Shown here piece by piece: positions 6,598 through 14,208 of a stretch of DNA of 22,040 nt (its first letter is position 1; each line of letters begins with the position of its first letter). Both the position numbers and the translations under genes were made by a program. This DNA comes from Candidatus Brocadiia bacterium (GTDB lineage: Bacteria; Planctomycetota; MHYJ01; WSZJ01), in assembly GCA_013360825.1 (NCBI GenBank), contig JABWAY010000097.1, positions 1 to 22,040 on the forward strand, read 5' to 3'. The notes beneath the pieces were generated by a model, which was not told the DNA's origin, ran no database searches, and saw nothing but the letters and a program-made list of their open reading frames with translations.

Positions 6598-9087
6598 CTA
6601 CTGCGGCGGGGCCTCGCCGAAAAGTGTTCGCTGCAGGGAGCGCGCCGCCGAACCCTGGCGCGCCGCCCGCGGACGGTCGAGGACCTCGAGTTCGTGGGCT
6701 TCAAGGCGCTTGAGAATCTCCCCAGCCCGCTTGACGACCTCCCCCGGCAGCCCTGCGAGGCGGCCGACATGGACGCCGTAGCTGCGATCGGTCGCGCCCG
6801 GGGCGATGCGGTGCGTGAAGACGACGGTGTCCTTGTGCTCGCGGACCTGGACGTGGAAATTCCGGAGCCCGGGGAGCGCCCGGGCGAGGTCGGTGAGCTC
6901 GTGATAGTGCGTCGCGAACAGCGTGCGCGCTCCGACCCGGTCGTGGAGATGCTCCGTGACCGCCCAGGCGATCGACAGGCCGTCGAAGGTCGACGTCCCG
7001 CGCCCGATCTCGTCGAGGACGACCAGCGAGCGCTCGGTGGCGTTGTGGAGGATCGCCGCCGTCTCCGTCATCTCCACCATGAACGTGGACTGCCCGCGCG
7101 CGATCTCGTCCCCGGACCCGACCCGCGTGAAGACCCGGTCCACAACCCCGATCCGCGCCCCGGCGGCCGGGACAAAACTGCCGGCCTGCGCCAGGAGCAC
7201 GATCAGCGCGACCTGCCGGATGTAGGTCGATTTCCCCGCCATGTTCGGGCCGGTGATCAGCGCCAGCCGCGTCCCCGCGGCGTCGAGCGACGTGTCGTTC
7301 GGCACGAACCGCTCCGTCAGCGACCGCTCCAGCACCGGGTGCCGCCCCTCCCGGATCTCCAGCGCCGTCGAATTGTCCACCTCGGGACGCACATACCGGT
7401 GCTCCACCGCGACCTGCCCGAACCCCGCCAGCACGTCCAGCGTCCCCAGCGACCGGGCCGTTGCCTGAAGCGCCCCCACGCTCTTCGCACAGAGTTCCCG
7501 CAGCTCGACGAAGATCGCATGCTCCCGTTTCTTCGCCGCCGCCTCGCTGTTCAGCACCTCCGTCTCGCGCTCTTTCAGCCCAGGCGTGATGTACCGCTCC
7601 GCGTTCTTCATCGTCTGCTTGCGGATGTACTCCGGCGGGACCGTCCCGCGCTGCGCCTGCGCGTGGGTGATCTCGATGTAGTAGCCGAAGACGTGGTTGA
7701 ACCCGACCTTCACGGGAATCCCCGTGCGCTCTTCCTCCGAGGCCTGGAACTGCGCGATCCAGCTCTGCCCGTCGCGCTGCAGCCCGCGCAGCCGGTCCAG
7801 CTCTGCGTCGAACCCGTCCCGGATGATCCCGCCGTCGCGGAGAGCGTTCGGGAGATCGTCGGCCAGCGCCCTGGCCAGCGTCGCCGCCAGCTCCGGCTGC
7901 GGATCCAGCGCTTCCCCCGCTTCCCGGATCGCCGCCGCCCGTGCCGTCTCGAGCGCCTGGCGGATTTCCGGGATGGAGTTCAGGGAGACGGCCACGCCCC
8001 CGAGGTCGCGCGGCGAGGCGCGGCCGGAGCCGAGGCGGGCGGAGAGGCGCTCGAGGTCCCCCATCCGGCGGAGCGAGGCCTGGACCTCCTGGCGGAACAG
8101 GTGGTTGTCCGCGAACTCCGCGACGGCGTCGTGGCGCCGGCGGATCGCCGCGGCGTCCCGAAGCGGCGCGAGAAGCCACTCCCGGAGGAGCCGCGCCCCC
8201 ATCGCGGTGGACGTCCGGTCCACGACGCCCAGAAGCGTCTCGCGTTCGTTGTCGCCGCGCATCGAGCGCGTGATCTCGAGCCCGAGCTGCGTCGCGCGGT
8301 CGAGAAAGACGCGCGACTCCCGCGGCGAGGGGAGGATCCGCGACAGGTGCCGCAGCTCCGTCCGCTGCGTCCGCCGCAGGTACTCCACGATGGCGGCGGC
8401 GGCTGGAAGCGGGATCGCGCCGAGCCCGAACCCGGCGACCCCCGCGGTCCCGAACTGGCGCCCGAGAATGTCCCCGCTCCGCGCCGGCTCGAAATCCCAC
8501 TCCGGCGCACCCGTCACCATCAGGCGCAGGCTGTCCCGGATCCCCGCCGCCCACGCGGACTCGCGCGCCAGCTCCGGCACCAGCACCTCCACCGGCTGCA
8601 GCCGCGTCAGCTCGTCCAGCAGCTCCGACTCCGCCACCCCGGCCGCGAAAAATTGCCCCGTCGACAGGTCCGCCCACGCCAGCGCAAATCCCCCCTTCAC
8701 CGGACACGCCGCCGCGAGAAAATTCGCCGTCCGCGCGTTGAGAAGGTTCTGCTCGGTCAGCGTCCCCGGGGTGACGACCCGCACCACAGCCCGCTCGACC
8801 AGCCCCTCCGCCTCCTCCGCGTCCTGCGTCTGCTCGCAGACCGCCACCCGGAACCCCGCCCGCAGCAGTTTCGCCAGGTACGAATCCACCGTCGCCACCG
8901 GCACCCCCGCCATCGGCACCGCCTGCTCCCCCTTGAACCGCGACGTCAGCGTGATTCCCAGCGTCCGCGCCGCCGTCCGCGCATCCTCGTAGAACATCTC
9001 GTAGAAATCCCCGAGACGGAAAAAGAGCAGCTCGTCGGGATGCTCCTTCTTGATCCCGAGATACTGCTCCATGAGGGGGGTGGCCAT
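6598..9087 (-). CDS. mutS: DNA mismatch repair protein MutS
   Basis: An 829-residue full-length MutS. The mismatch-recognition Phe-X-Glu is F28-Y-E30 in GDFYEMFYEDA. The clamp/lever region includes GVVDRTSTAMGARLLREWLL. The ATPase has Walker A GPNMAGKST at about 612-620, Walker B VVLDEIGRGTSTFDG at about 685-700 and ATHYHEL after it. The C-terminus keeps the family helix pair (YGVHVGRLAGLPGEVVKRA) followed by a short Arg-rich tail. MutS binds mispairs and, with MutL, triggers strand repair. ATG 9087 gives the conserved N-terminus (MEQYLGIKKEHPDELLFFRLGDFYE); ATG 9072, five codons on, is possible. The open frame beyond 9087 has no family similarity. A promoter-like element directly abuts the start, suggesting a leaderless mRNA. 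MutL is not in this window. Confidence 0.97.
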   Translation of the reverse strand: MATPLMEQYLGIKKEHPDELLFFRLGDFYEMFYEDARTAARTLGITLTSRFKGEQAVPMAGVPVATVDSYLAKLLRAGFRVAVCEQTQDAEEAEGLVERAVVRVVTPGTLTEQNLLNARTANFLAAACPVKGGFALAWADLSTGQFFAAGVAESELLDELTRLQPVEVLVPELARESAWAAGIRDSLRLMVTGAPEWDFEPARSGDILGRQFGTAGVAGFGLGAIPLPAAAAIVEYLRRTQRTELRHLSRILPSPRESRVFLDRATQLGLEITRSMRGDNERETLLGVVDRTSTAMGARLLREWLLAPLRDAAAIRRRHDAVAEFADNHLFRQEVQASLRRMGDLERLSARLGSGRASPRDLGGVAVSLNSIPEIRQALETARAAAIREAGEALDPQPELAATLARALADDLPNALRDGGIIRDGFDAELDRLRGLQRDGQSWIAQFQASEEERTGIPVKVGFNHVFGYYIEITHAQAQRGTVPPEYIRKQTMKNAERYITPGLKERETEVLNSEAAAKKREHAIFVELRELCAKSVGALQATARSLGTLDVLAGFGQVAVEHRYVRPEVDNSTALEIREGRHPVLERSLTERFVPNDTSLDAAGTRLALITGPNMAGKSTYIRQVALIVLLAQAGSFVPAAGARIGVVDRVFTRVGSGDEIARGQSTFMVEMTETAAILHNATERSLVVLDEIGRGTSTFDGLSIAWAVTEHLHDRVGARTLFATHYHELTDLARALPGLRNFHVQVREHKDTVVFTHRIAPGATDRSYGVHVGRLAGLPGEVVKRAGEILKRLEAHELEVLDRPRAARQGSAARSLQRTLFGEAPPQ

Positions 9088-9094
9088 GGAAGCG

Positions 9095-9123
9095 AGTGTG
9101 GCGGGGTGCCCGGCGGAAGTCAA
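9095..9123 (-). promoter_or_regulatory. Putative mutS promoter, near-leaderless
   Basis: Read on the minus strand, TTGACT (9123-9118), an exact 17-bp spacer and CACACT (9100-9095) end 7 nt before the mutS ATG at 9087. The -35 matches five of six consensus bases, while the -10 is weak. No Shine-Dalgarno sequence lies between it and the ATG. Confidence 0.5.
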
Positions 9124-9192
9124 TCGACCCACCGGGGTGTGTGCGGCATCCCGGGGGACCCGATCCGGGGCCTGTTCGGTCCCCGCAACGCA

Positions 9193-9201
9193 TGTTATCG
9201 T
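9193..9201 (+). promoter_or_regulatory. Putative extended -10 element for the exported TPR-like protein gene
   Basis: TGTTATCGT combines TGn with TATCGT, 32 nt before the ATG at 9234. No good -35 is visible. Unlike the mutS side, this leader is long enough to carry a GAGG ribosome-binding site before the start codon. Confidence 0.35.
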
Positions 9202-9233
9202 CGTCCCCCGAACCCGATTCTCCCGAGGTGTCC

Positions 9234-10373
9234 ATGCGCCCGTGCACGACAATCGCCTCCGTCCTTCTGCTCGCGCTCGCCGCCCGCGCCGACGACGCGC
9301 CGGACGACAAGTCGAGCCTGGCTCTGGCGGAGCGGATCGAGGAAGCCGTCAACACCGGCGGCGACGAGATGGACGCGGTCATGGACGTCTCCGGGATGGT
9401 CGACCGCGCCATGCAGGGACCGGACGTCGGGGCGGACGTGAAGAAAGGTTTCCGCAGCGGCGTGCTGTCCACCTCCCTCGGCTCCCAGCTGGCCGGGGCG
9501 GTCGCGGAAGGCGCGCGCTACACCTTCCTCCGGCGCCGCGTGAAGGACGGGAAGGCGACCCTCCTCTTCCGCCTCCTCCTCCCGAGCGGAAGCGTGAACT
9601 ACCACGAGTACATGATCGCGAAGGACGGCGACGGGGCGAAGGTGGACGACCTCTACATCTACCTGACCGGAGAAACCTTCGTCCGCACGATCCGCCGGGA
9701 GTTCCTCAAGACCGTCGCCATCACCTCGAAAGCCCCCGCGAACCTCCAGGGCTGGGAAAAGGACCTCTTCGACAACCTCGACAAGCTCGGCGAGATGACC
9801 GCCGCCCTCCGCGGCGGGAAATTCAAGCAGGTCCTGAAACTGTACGGGGAACTCCCCGAGTCGGTGCGGAACGAGAAGTCGACGATGATGATCCGCCTCA
9901 GCGCGGCGCAGCAGGTCGGCGAAAAGGAGTACAACCGCGTCCTCGCGGACTGGGAGAAAGCCTTCCCCGGCGACGCCAGCCTGGACCTCATGCAGATCGA
10001 TCTTTTCTTCAACCAGCAGAAGTTCGACGAGGTCGTCCAGGTCCTCGGCCGGCTGTCCACGCGGCTCGACGGGGACGCGTTCTGCGACTACCTCGCCGGA
10101 TCCGTCCGGCTGCAGCAGGAGAAGTACCAGGAGGCGAGGATCTTCGCGGACAAGTCGGTCGAGGCCGAGCCCGGCCTCCGGGAAGGGTACTTCCTCCTCC
10201 TCGCCGTGTCCCTTCCACAGAAGGACCACGAGGCCACGGTGAAAGCCCTCGTCACGCTCGAAACGGAATTCGGCGTCCCGGTCGGCGATCTGTCGGCGGA
10301 ACCCGGCTACGAGGATTTCGTGAAATCCGCTGAGTACACGGCATGGCTCGAGTCGCGCGGGGGAGACAAGTAG
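9234..10373 (+). CDS. Exported TPR-like repeat protein
   Basis: A 379-residue protein with a short signal peptide (MRPCTTIASVLLLALAARA, then DDAPDD). The middle (about 80-150, RYTFLRRRVKDGKATLLFRLLLPSG.. YHEYMIAKDGDGAKVDDLYIYLTGE) looks like a small alpha/beta domain. From about 180 onward helical pairs of TPR type recur, for example YNRVLADWEKAFPGDASLDLMQID, DEVVQVLGRLSTRLDGD and YQEARIFADKSVEAEPGLREGYFLLLAV. Such proteins usually scaffold others in the periplasm; the specific role is unknown. Start ATG 9234 has GAGG 5 nt upstream and gives a signal peptide directly; the longer frame from 9096 would bury it. It diverges from mutS and lies 34 bp before the ferritin gene, with which it may be co-transcribed. 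Confidence 0.7.
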   Translation: MRPCTTIASVLLLALAARADDAPDDKSSLALAERIEEAVNTGGDEMDAVMDVSGMVDRAMQGPDVGADVKKGFRSGVLSTSLGSQLAGAVAEGARYTFLRRRVKDGKATLLFRLLLPSGSVNYHEYMIAKDGDGAKVDDLYIYLTGETFVRTIRREFLKTVAITSKAPANLQGWEKDLFDNLDKLGEMTAALRGGKFKQVLKLYGELPESVRNEKSTMMIRLSAAQQVGEKEYNRVLADWEKAFPGDASLDLMQIDLFFNQQKFDEVVQVLGRLSTRLDGDAFCDYLAGSVRLQQEKYQEARIFADKSVEAEPGLREGYFLLLAVSLPQKDHEATVKALVTLETEFGVPVGDLSAEPGYEDFVKSAEYTAWLESRGGDK

Positions 10374-10407
10374 AGTCGGGACCAGGCAAACCCATAGGAG
10401 AGATCCG

Positions 10408-10905
10408 GTGACGAAAGTCCAGGAAGCGATCAACGACCAGATCAACGCGGAGCTGTCGAGTTCGTACTCGTACCTCGCGATGAGCGCGTTCTGCGAGGCC
10501 CAGAATTTCCGGGGCTGCGCGAAGTGGCTGCGCATCCAGAGCCAGGAGGAGTATGCGCACGCGATGAAGCTCTACGACTTCCTGCTGGCGCGGAACGGGG
10601 CGGTGACGCTGAACGCGATCCAGAAGCCTGCGGGGAAGTACCGCTCGCTGACGGAAGTGTTCGAGGCGTCCCTCGCGCAGGAGCAGTCGGTCTCGAAGCA
10701 GATCGACGCGCTCTACGAACTGGCGTTCAAGGAGAAGGCGTTCGCGGCGATGGTCGAACTGCAGTGGTTCCTGACGGAACAGGTGGAGGAGGAGAAATCC
10801 GCACGGGACATCGTCGCGAGGCTGCACCTCGTGAAGAGCGACCCCGCGGCGCTGCTGGACCTGGACCGGGAGTTGGGAGCGCGCTCGGTGGAAAGCGCGA
10901 AGTAA
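10408..10905 (+). CDS. ftnA: Non-haem ferritin (FtnA type)
   Basis: A 165-residue ferritin of normal length. All ferroxidase-centre residues known from E. coli FtnA are present at a constant offset of -2: E15, Y22, E48, H51, E92, Q125 and E128. The QEEYAHAMK block is the family signature. No haem-binding Met of bacterioferritin type is evident. Ferritins form 24-mer cages in the cytoplasm that oxidise Fe(II) and store Fe(III), limiting oxidative damage. The start is GTG 10408, supported by TAGGAGA 6-7 nt upstream and by family length. It follows the exported TPR-like protein gene by 34 bp and ends at a strong hairpin. No Fur-box was recognised upstream. Confidence 0.95.
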   Translation: MTKVQEAINDQINAELSSSYSYLAMSAFCEAQNFRGCAKWLRIQSQEEYAHAMKLYDFLLARNGAVTLNAIQKPAGKYRSLTEVFEASLAQEQSVSKQIDALYELAFKEKAFAAMVELQWFLTEQVEEEKSARDIVARLHLVKSDPAALLDLDRELGARSVESAK

Positions 10906-10918
10906 CCTTCGGAACGAC

Positions 10919-10967
10919 ACGACGGCCCGCGGCCTGCCGGCAACGGCGTCCGCGGGCCGTTTCGTTT
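10919..10967. repeat. 49-bp direct repeat, copy 1
   Basis: This 49-bp sequence is identical to 12074-12122 in the same orientation; flanks diverge immediately on both sides. The copy contains the complete hairpin after the ferritin gene. Between the two copies lie 1,106 bp holding the nucleotidyltransferase pair. Confidence 0.9.
10922..10967 (+). terminator. Intrinsic terminator of the ferritin gene
   Basis: An 11-bp perfect stem (ACGGCCCGCGG at 10922-10932 with CCGCGGGCCGT at 10950-10960) has a 17-nt loop and is followed by TTCGTTT. It starts 16 nt after the ferritin stop codon. The loop itself contains GCCGGC, which can pair internally. Confidence 0.8.
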
Positions 10968-11092
10968 ACGGCGAATCGGATCGGGGCGGTCTCCCACCCT
11001 GCGAAATGGCGGCCGACCCTCATGCGCACATGGGGACGTCCGTAACCGGCGCGAACGTCCCATCGGGGCGATTCGGGAAGCCCCGCACGCGC

Positions 11093-11662
11093 TCAGTCCC
11101 CTCCCGCCTTCCGGAGAATCTCCGCGAGCTTGCCGGGCACTTCGAACCGCCCCGTGTGCGCGGCGATCTGGTTCGCCCACTGCGCGAGATACGGGCGATC
11201 GAGTCCCGTTCCCTGGCGAATGACGATCGACTCCGCGTCGGCCAGGTCCTTGTAGCGGAACGCGATGAGTTTGTAGAGGAGGAGGTCTTCCGCCGAGGCG
11301 ATCCAGACGGGGACCGCGTGGATCGTCGCGCGAACCCGGCGGTCCAGGGCGATCCGATCGAAGGGCGTTCGTCCCAGTGCGACGTCGGCGTGCCTTCCTC
11401 CCAGTTCCAACCGCGTCCATCCGTCGATCGGAAACAGGTCCCGGGCCCGATTCGCCGCCGCAAATCCGGAAGCCGTCAGCGCGTCCACAATCCGCGGGCA
11501 TTCCGCATCGGGAGTCACGACGACCGCATCGACGTCCTGCGTTTCGCGAGGATTGCCCCACAGGGCGACAGCGACGCCGCCGTAGGCGAAATAGGGAACC
11601 TGGGCGGATTCGAGGGTTTCGAAGAAGCGGCGGTGAAGCTCGCCGAAGGAAATCCGCGGCAT
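11093..11662 (-). CDS. Nucleotidyltransferase-fold protein (AbiEii/MNT-like superfamily)
   Basis: A 189-residue protein with the polymerase-beta-type nucleotidyltransferase signature: G28-G29 in YGGVAVALWG, then T41-x-D43-x-D45 in RETQDVDAVV. A possible third acidic residue lies in HADVALG. The C-terminal helix SAEDLLLYKLIAFRYKDLADAESIV is typical of the uncharacterised nucleotidyltransferases that sit in toxin-antitoxin-like pairs. The family transfers a nucleotide to a protein, RNA or small molecule; the substrate here is unknown. ATG 11662 overlaps the stop of the preceding 72-aa gene as TAATG, implying translational coupling. The pair is bracketed by the 49-bp direct repeats. GC content looks slightly lower than in neighbouring genes. 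Confidence 0.75.
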   Translation of the reverse strand: MPRISFGELHRRFFETLESAQVPYFAYGGVAVALWGNPRETQDVDAVVVTPDAECPRIVDALTASGFAAANRARDLFPIDGWTRLELGGRHADVALGRTPFDRIALDRRVRATIHAVPVWIASAEDLLLYKLIAFRYKDLADAESIVIRQGTGLDRPYLAQWANQIAAHTGRFEVPGKLAEILRKAGGD

Positions 11663-11880
11663 TACATCTTCCAGATGCGGAAGAGCACGACGGGCGGTTC
11701 GTCCGGCGCCCCGGCCCACTCCGCTTCCGGGATGCCTTCGCTCAGCTCTTCGAACAGGCGGATGGATTCCTCCCGGGCGAGCGATCGGAGCCAGTCCTTC
11801 GTTGCCCGGCGATTCGCGGAGTCCAGACGCGCCCAGTCTTCGGACGCGTTCGCCCAGGAGGGATTCTCTCGAGTCTCCAT
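11662..11880 (-). CDS. 72-aa partner of the nucleotidyltransferase, function unknown
   Basis: A small acidic-to-neutral protein that begins METRENPSWANASEDWARLD and ends in FRIWKM. It is mostly helical by composition, with the segment SLAREESIRLFEELSEG resembling a helix-forming regulatory or docking segment. No DNA-binding motif is certain. Its stop codon shares one base with the ATG of the nucleotidyltransferase (TAATG). Small protein plus nucleotidyltransferase in this order is a common toxin-antitoxin-like layout, so it may be the antitoxin or cognate partner; that is inference. ATG 11880 is chosen because a TATCCT box lies 6 nt upstream; an upstream in-frame ATG at 11916 would place that box inside the gene. 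Confidence 0.6.
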   Translation of the reverse strand: METRENPSWANASEDWARLDSANRRATKDWLRSLAREESIRLFEELSEGIPEAEWAGAPDEPPVVLFRIWKM

Positions 11881-11886
11881 GCGGTC

Positions 11887-11892
11887 AGGATA
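11887..11892 (-). promoter_or_regulatory. TATCCT -10-like box abutting the 72-aa gene start
   Basis: On the minus strand TATCCT ends 6 nt before ATG 11880. The hexamer 17 bp further upstream is a poor -35 match. It fits the same leaderless spacing seen at 1035, 14404 and 17178. Confidence 0.35.
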
Positions 11893-12073
11893 GCACTCGC
11901 GTCGCGCTTCGGCCACGGCCGTACGAGTTCGGGCAAGGCTTCCAGAGCATCGCCGGATCCCTCATTCTCGTTCAGGACGGCACTTCGCCGTGAGCGAGCG
12001 CGGTGAGTCGAATGCTGTTGCTCTCTCAGCGCGGAGGAGGCCGGAAACGGAGAATTCGCAGGCGGTGGGGGTG

Positions 12074-12122
12074 ACGACGGCCCGCGGCCTGCCGGCAACG
12101 GCGTCCGCGGGCCGTTTCGTTT
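12074..12122. repeat. 49-bp direct repeat, copy 2 (orphan hairpin)
   Basis: Identical over 49 bp and in the same orientation as 10919-10967, including the 11-bp stem and T-rich end. Unlike copy 1 it follows no gene on the plus strand, which makes a simple terminator role unlikely here. Confidence 0.9.
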
Positions 12123-12235
12123 TGGCCGCCCCGGCATCAGCAGGACGTTTCTTCCCCGGGGTTCCGGAAATTGCGAAACCGGGCGCCCGCCCCGGGGTTG
12201 GAACTTCAACAACCGCGCAACACTGGAGGTGCCCC

Positions 12236-12712
12236 ATGAAACGCATGCTGATGGCCGTTTCCGCCGTTCTCGCCCTGTTCACCGCCCTCCCGACCGACGC
12301 CCTGGCGGACGACGGCAGGCGGGACCGCAGGGAGGACCGTCGCGACCACCGGGAAGACCACCGCGACCGGTTCGAAGACCGGTTCGACAGGATGCACCGC
12401 GGCGGCCCCCGCGACCGCCGCGAGGACTTCCGCGACCGCCGCGAAGATCACCGCGATCGCTTCGAGGACTTCCGCGAGCATCGCCGCGAAATGGGGCGGA
12501 AACACCGCCCGGGGATGCGCGGGGGACCGGGGGCACACCATCCCCGCCTCCGCGAGGCGCTGCGCCGTCATCCGGAGTTGCGTGAGGCGCTGAAGCGGCA
12601 TCTGGAGCAGCGCGGGAAGCCCGGGATGAAGGAGAAGCAGGGCAAGGGTCGGAAGCCGGCGATGAAAGGGAAGGATGGCAAGGGTCGGAAGCCCGGGACA
12701 AGCCGGGGTTGA
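12236..12712 (+). CDS. Secreted Arg/Asp heptad-repeat protein (tail frameshifted)
   Basis: A 158-residue product with signal peptide (MKRMLMAVSAVLALFTALPTDALA) and mature start DDG. Residues 28-85 consist of charged seven-residue units such as RDRREDF and HRDRFED. Then come a Gly/His/Pro linker, two related helices (LREALRRHPELREALKRHLEQ), and a Lys/Gly tail (GKPGMKEKQGKG). The alternation of Arg with Asp/Glu suggests a highly charged helix. No known family is recognised. GGAGG 5-6 nt before ATG 12236 supports the start. The tail leaves frame at the CCCGGG run near 12692-12697: one extra G would restore a frame running to TGA 12775-12777, giving about 180 residues ending in RPRGRMI. The same ending recurs at 15253-15351. 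Sequencing error, true mutation or programmed slippage cannot be separated here. Confidence 0.65.
   Translation: MKRMLMAVSAVLALFTALPTDALADDGRRDRREDRRDHREDHRDRFEDRFDRMHRGGPRDRREDFRDRREDHRDRFEDFREHRREMGRKHRPGMRGGPGAHHPRLREALRRHPELREALKRHLEQRGKPGMKEKQGKGRKPAMKGKDGKGRKPGTSRG
12317..12490 (+). repeat. 21-bp (heptad-coding) imperfect tandem repeats
   Basis: About eight degenerate 21-bp units encode R-[DR]-x-R-E-D-[FHR]-type heptads, interrupted once by a Gly-Gly-Pro insertion. The period is visible in both protein and DNA (recurring CGCGACCGCCGCGA). Confidence 0.65.
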
Positions 12713-12788
12713 AGGGGAAGTCCGGGAAGAAGGCGGACCGGAAGGGCGCTTCCCGCCCGCGCGGGCGCATGATCTGAGATGAGGGGCA

Positions 12789-12813
12789 GGGGGCCCGGCC
12801 CGACCGGGCCCCC
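12789..12813 (+). terminator. Strong GC hairpin after the heptad-repeat gene
   Basis: GGGGGCCCGG (12789-12798), loop CCCGA and CCGGGCCCCC (12804-12813) form a perfect 10-bp stem 12 nt past the restored stop at 12777. No T-run follows. It sits between convergent genes, so it could serve both directions. Confidence 0.6.
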
Positions 12814-12862
12814 GCTCTGCCCCCGGATCCGCCCGATCCGGAGGACCGGGTCCATCTGACCG

Positions 12863-14143
12863 TCAGCGCTCCTTCCCCCAGATCCAGACCGCCGGCCCGT
12901 CGTCATCGCGGGCATACCGCCATTCCACGCCGGCGTCCCGCGCCACGGTGTCCAGCACCGCGCCGGCCTCCTGGACCAGGCCGTCGGATTCCCAGTGCAC
13001 TGCGAGATCCGCGAGGTCCGGGTGAAGGACCGTGCGGAGAGTCAGTTCGCCGGAGATCTGCGCAAGGACGTCCGCAATCCGGAGCAGGTCGCCGCGGATC
13101 TGCACCGGCCGGCGCGCGAGCCGCACCTGTTCCGCAGCATCCTCCTGGACGGCAGCGATCTCGGCGCGTCTCTCCGCCGCAAGTTCCTCAAACTGCTCGC
13201 GGGTGAGAATCCACGCGCTGTCGGAGTCGACCGCCAGGACCAGGCCGGCCGGCCCCAGCAGCTCGTCCAGGGTCGGCCCGAGAGGAAGGCTTTCCCCGAT
13301 CGCGGAGACATCCGGGGCGCCTTTGAGGAGCATCTCCGCATCCCCGGTCCAGCCCCGGTGCCGGACCCCCGCGGACGTGAGCAGCGCCTCCGCCACTTCG
13401 CGGAGGGGCCGGCGGACGAGGGAGGCTGCTGCGAATCGTCCTGCGACCCCTGCCGCGCTCTCCTGCTCCAGCGTCTTCTGAGGGCGTCGCTCATCGCGCA
13501 CGCGATGGACGGCGAGCCGGACCGGATCGATGACGACGACCTGGGACTCACGGCGGATCCAGTGGAGTCCATGCTCATCCGGGACCAGGGTGAGTCCATC
13601 CAGGGCCTGGTCCGCCCACTCTTCGATCGACTGAGGCTCCGGCAGCTTCGGGGCATACCACATCTTCAGCAGGAGGGCGAGGCACTGGTCCGCCCGCAGG
13701 TCGTCCACTTTGAACGTGACCCGGATCTGGTCGTCCGGGACGGCGGGGTCGATCCGGATGTCGATCCGGTACCGGGTCAGCAGGTCCCGGCAGACGTCCG
13801 CAATCGGGGTTTCCTCGTAGCAGACGCTGATCACCGTGTTGCTTAGCCTCTCCCAGGCCGCGCGGAAGACCTCCTGCTTCGGGTCCGGCGCCGGCGGGGT
13901 CCAACCCCGTTCCCGGGCGCGGGCCTCGGGGAGAAGCCGGAGTCCGTGCAGGGGGCCCATGCCGGCAGGACCGGCCTCCCGGTCCCGAGCCGGGGCGCGC
14001 ATCTGCGCCGGCGGAGGAATCGGGACGGCGCCCGATTCCGCCGGCGCGCCTTCCGGTGCGGTAGCGGTTCCCCGCAGGAGGAGCGCCAGGAACAGCGCCG
14101 TCAGCAGGGCGCCGAGGAGAAGAAGGGAGTTTCGGGGAGTCAT
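12863..14143 (-). CDS. Membrane-anchored protein with three secretin-N (STN)-like modules
   Basis: A 426-residue protein with an N-terminal transmembrane anchor (residues about 6-24, SLLLLGALLTALFLALLL), then a Pro/Ala linker to about 90. Three STN-like modules follow: about 104-209 (PIADVCRDLLTRYRIDIRID ... VTFKVDDLRADQCLALLL), about 243-315 (PLREVAEALLTSAGV ... WILTR) and about 346-423 (LRIADVLAQISGELTLRTV ... VWIWGK). STN modules occur at the N-terminus of secretins and TonB-linked receptors, where they contact partners in the periplasm. No secretin barrel follows: the chain ends at module three, so it is not itself a pore. ATG 14143 is the first Met before the anchor; no clear Shine-Dalgarno is present. 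A perfect TTGACA lies further upstream inside the palindrome at 14209-14227. Confidence 0.65.
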   Translation of the reverse strand: MTPRNSLLLLGALLTALFLALLLRGTATAPEGAPAESGAVPIPPPAQMRAPARDREAGPAGMGPLHGLRLLPEARARERGWTPPAPDPKQEVFRAAWERLSNTVISVCYEETPIADVCRDLLTRYRIDIRIDPAVPDDQIRVTFKVDDLRADQCLALLLKMWYAPKLPEPQSIEEWADQALDGLTLVPDEHGLHWIRRESQVVVIDPVRLAVHRVRDERRPQKTLEQESAAGVAGRFAAASLVRRPLREVAEALLTSAGVRHRGWTGDAEMLLKGAPDVSAIGESLPLGPTLDELLGPAGLVLAVDSDSAWILTREQFEELAAERRAEIAAVQEDAAEQVRLARRPVQIRGDLLRIADVLAQISGELTLRTVLHPDLADLAVHWESDGLVQEAGAVLDTVARDAGVEWRYARDDDGPAVWIWGKER

Positions 14144-14208
14144 GGCGCTGGGCAGCGCAAACCCGGTGCCCTCCCGCCGCAGGCGAAAGCGGGCTTCCGG
14201 GGGATCCG

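Larger units (their letters stand above)
11881..12235. other. 355-bp intergenic region without a convincing gene
   Basis: This gap separates the divergent 72-aa gene and the heptad-repeat gene. It holds the -10-like box at 11887, the second 49-bp repeat at 12074-12122 and a GGAGG-containing ribosome-binding site at about 12224-12230. Short open frames here have no recognisable protein features. The second hairpin copy has no obvious gene directly upstream to terminate. Confidence 0.6.

Noticed and set aside
6478..9441. 987-codon plus-strand open frame opposite mutS
   Set aside because: No domain or composition of a real protein; it is the antisense shadow of mutS and runs into the exported TPR-like protein gene.
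12317..12490. CRISPR-like array
   Set aside because: The period is 21 bp in frame with heptads, has no spacers, and lies inside a coding region with signal peptide.
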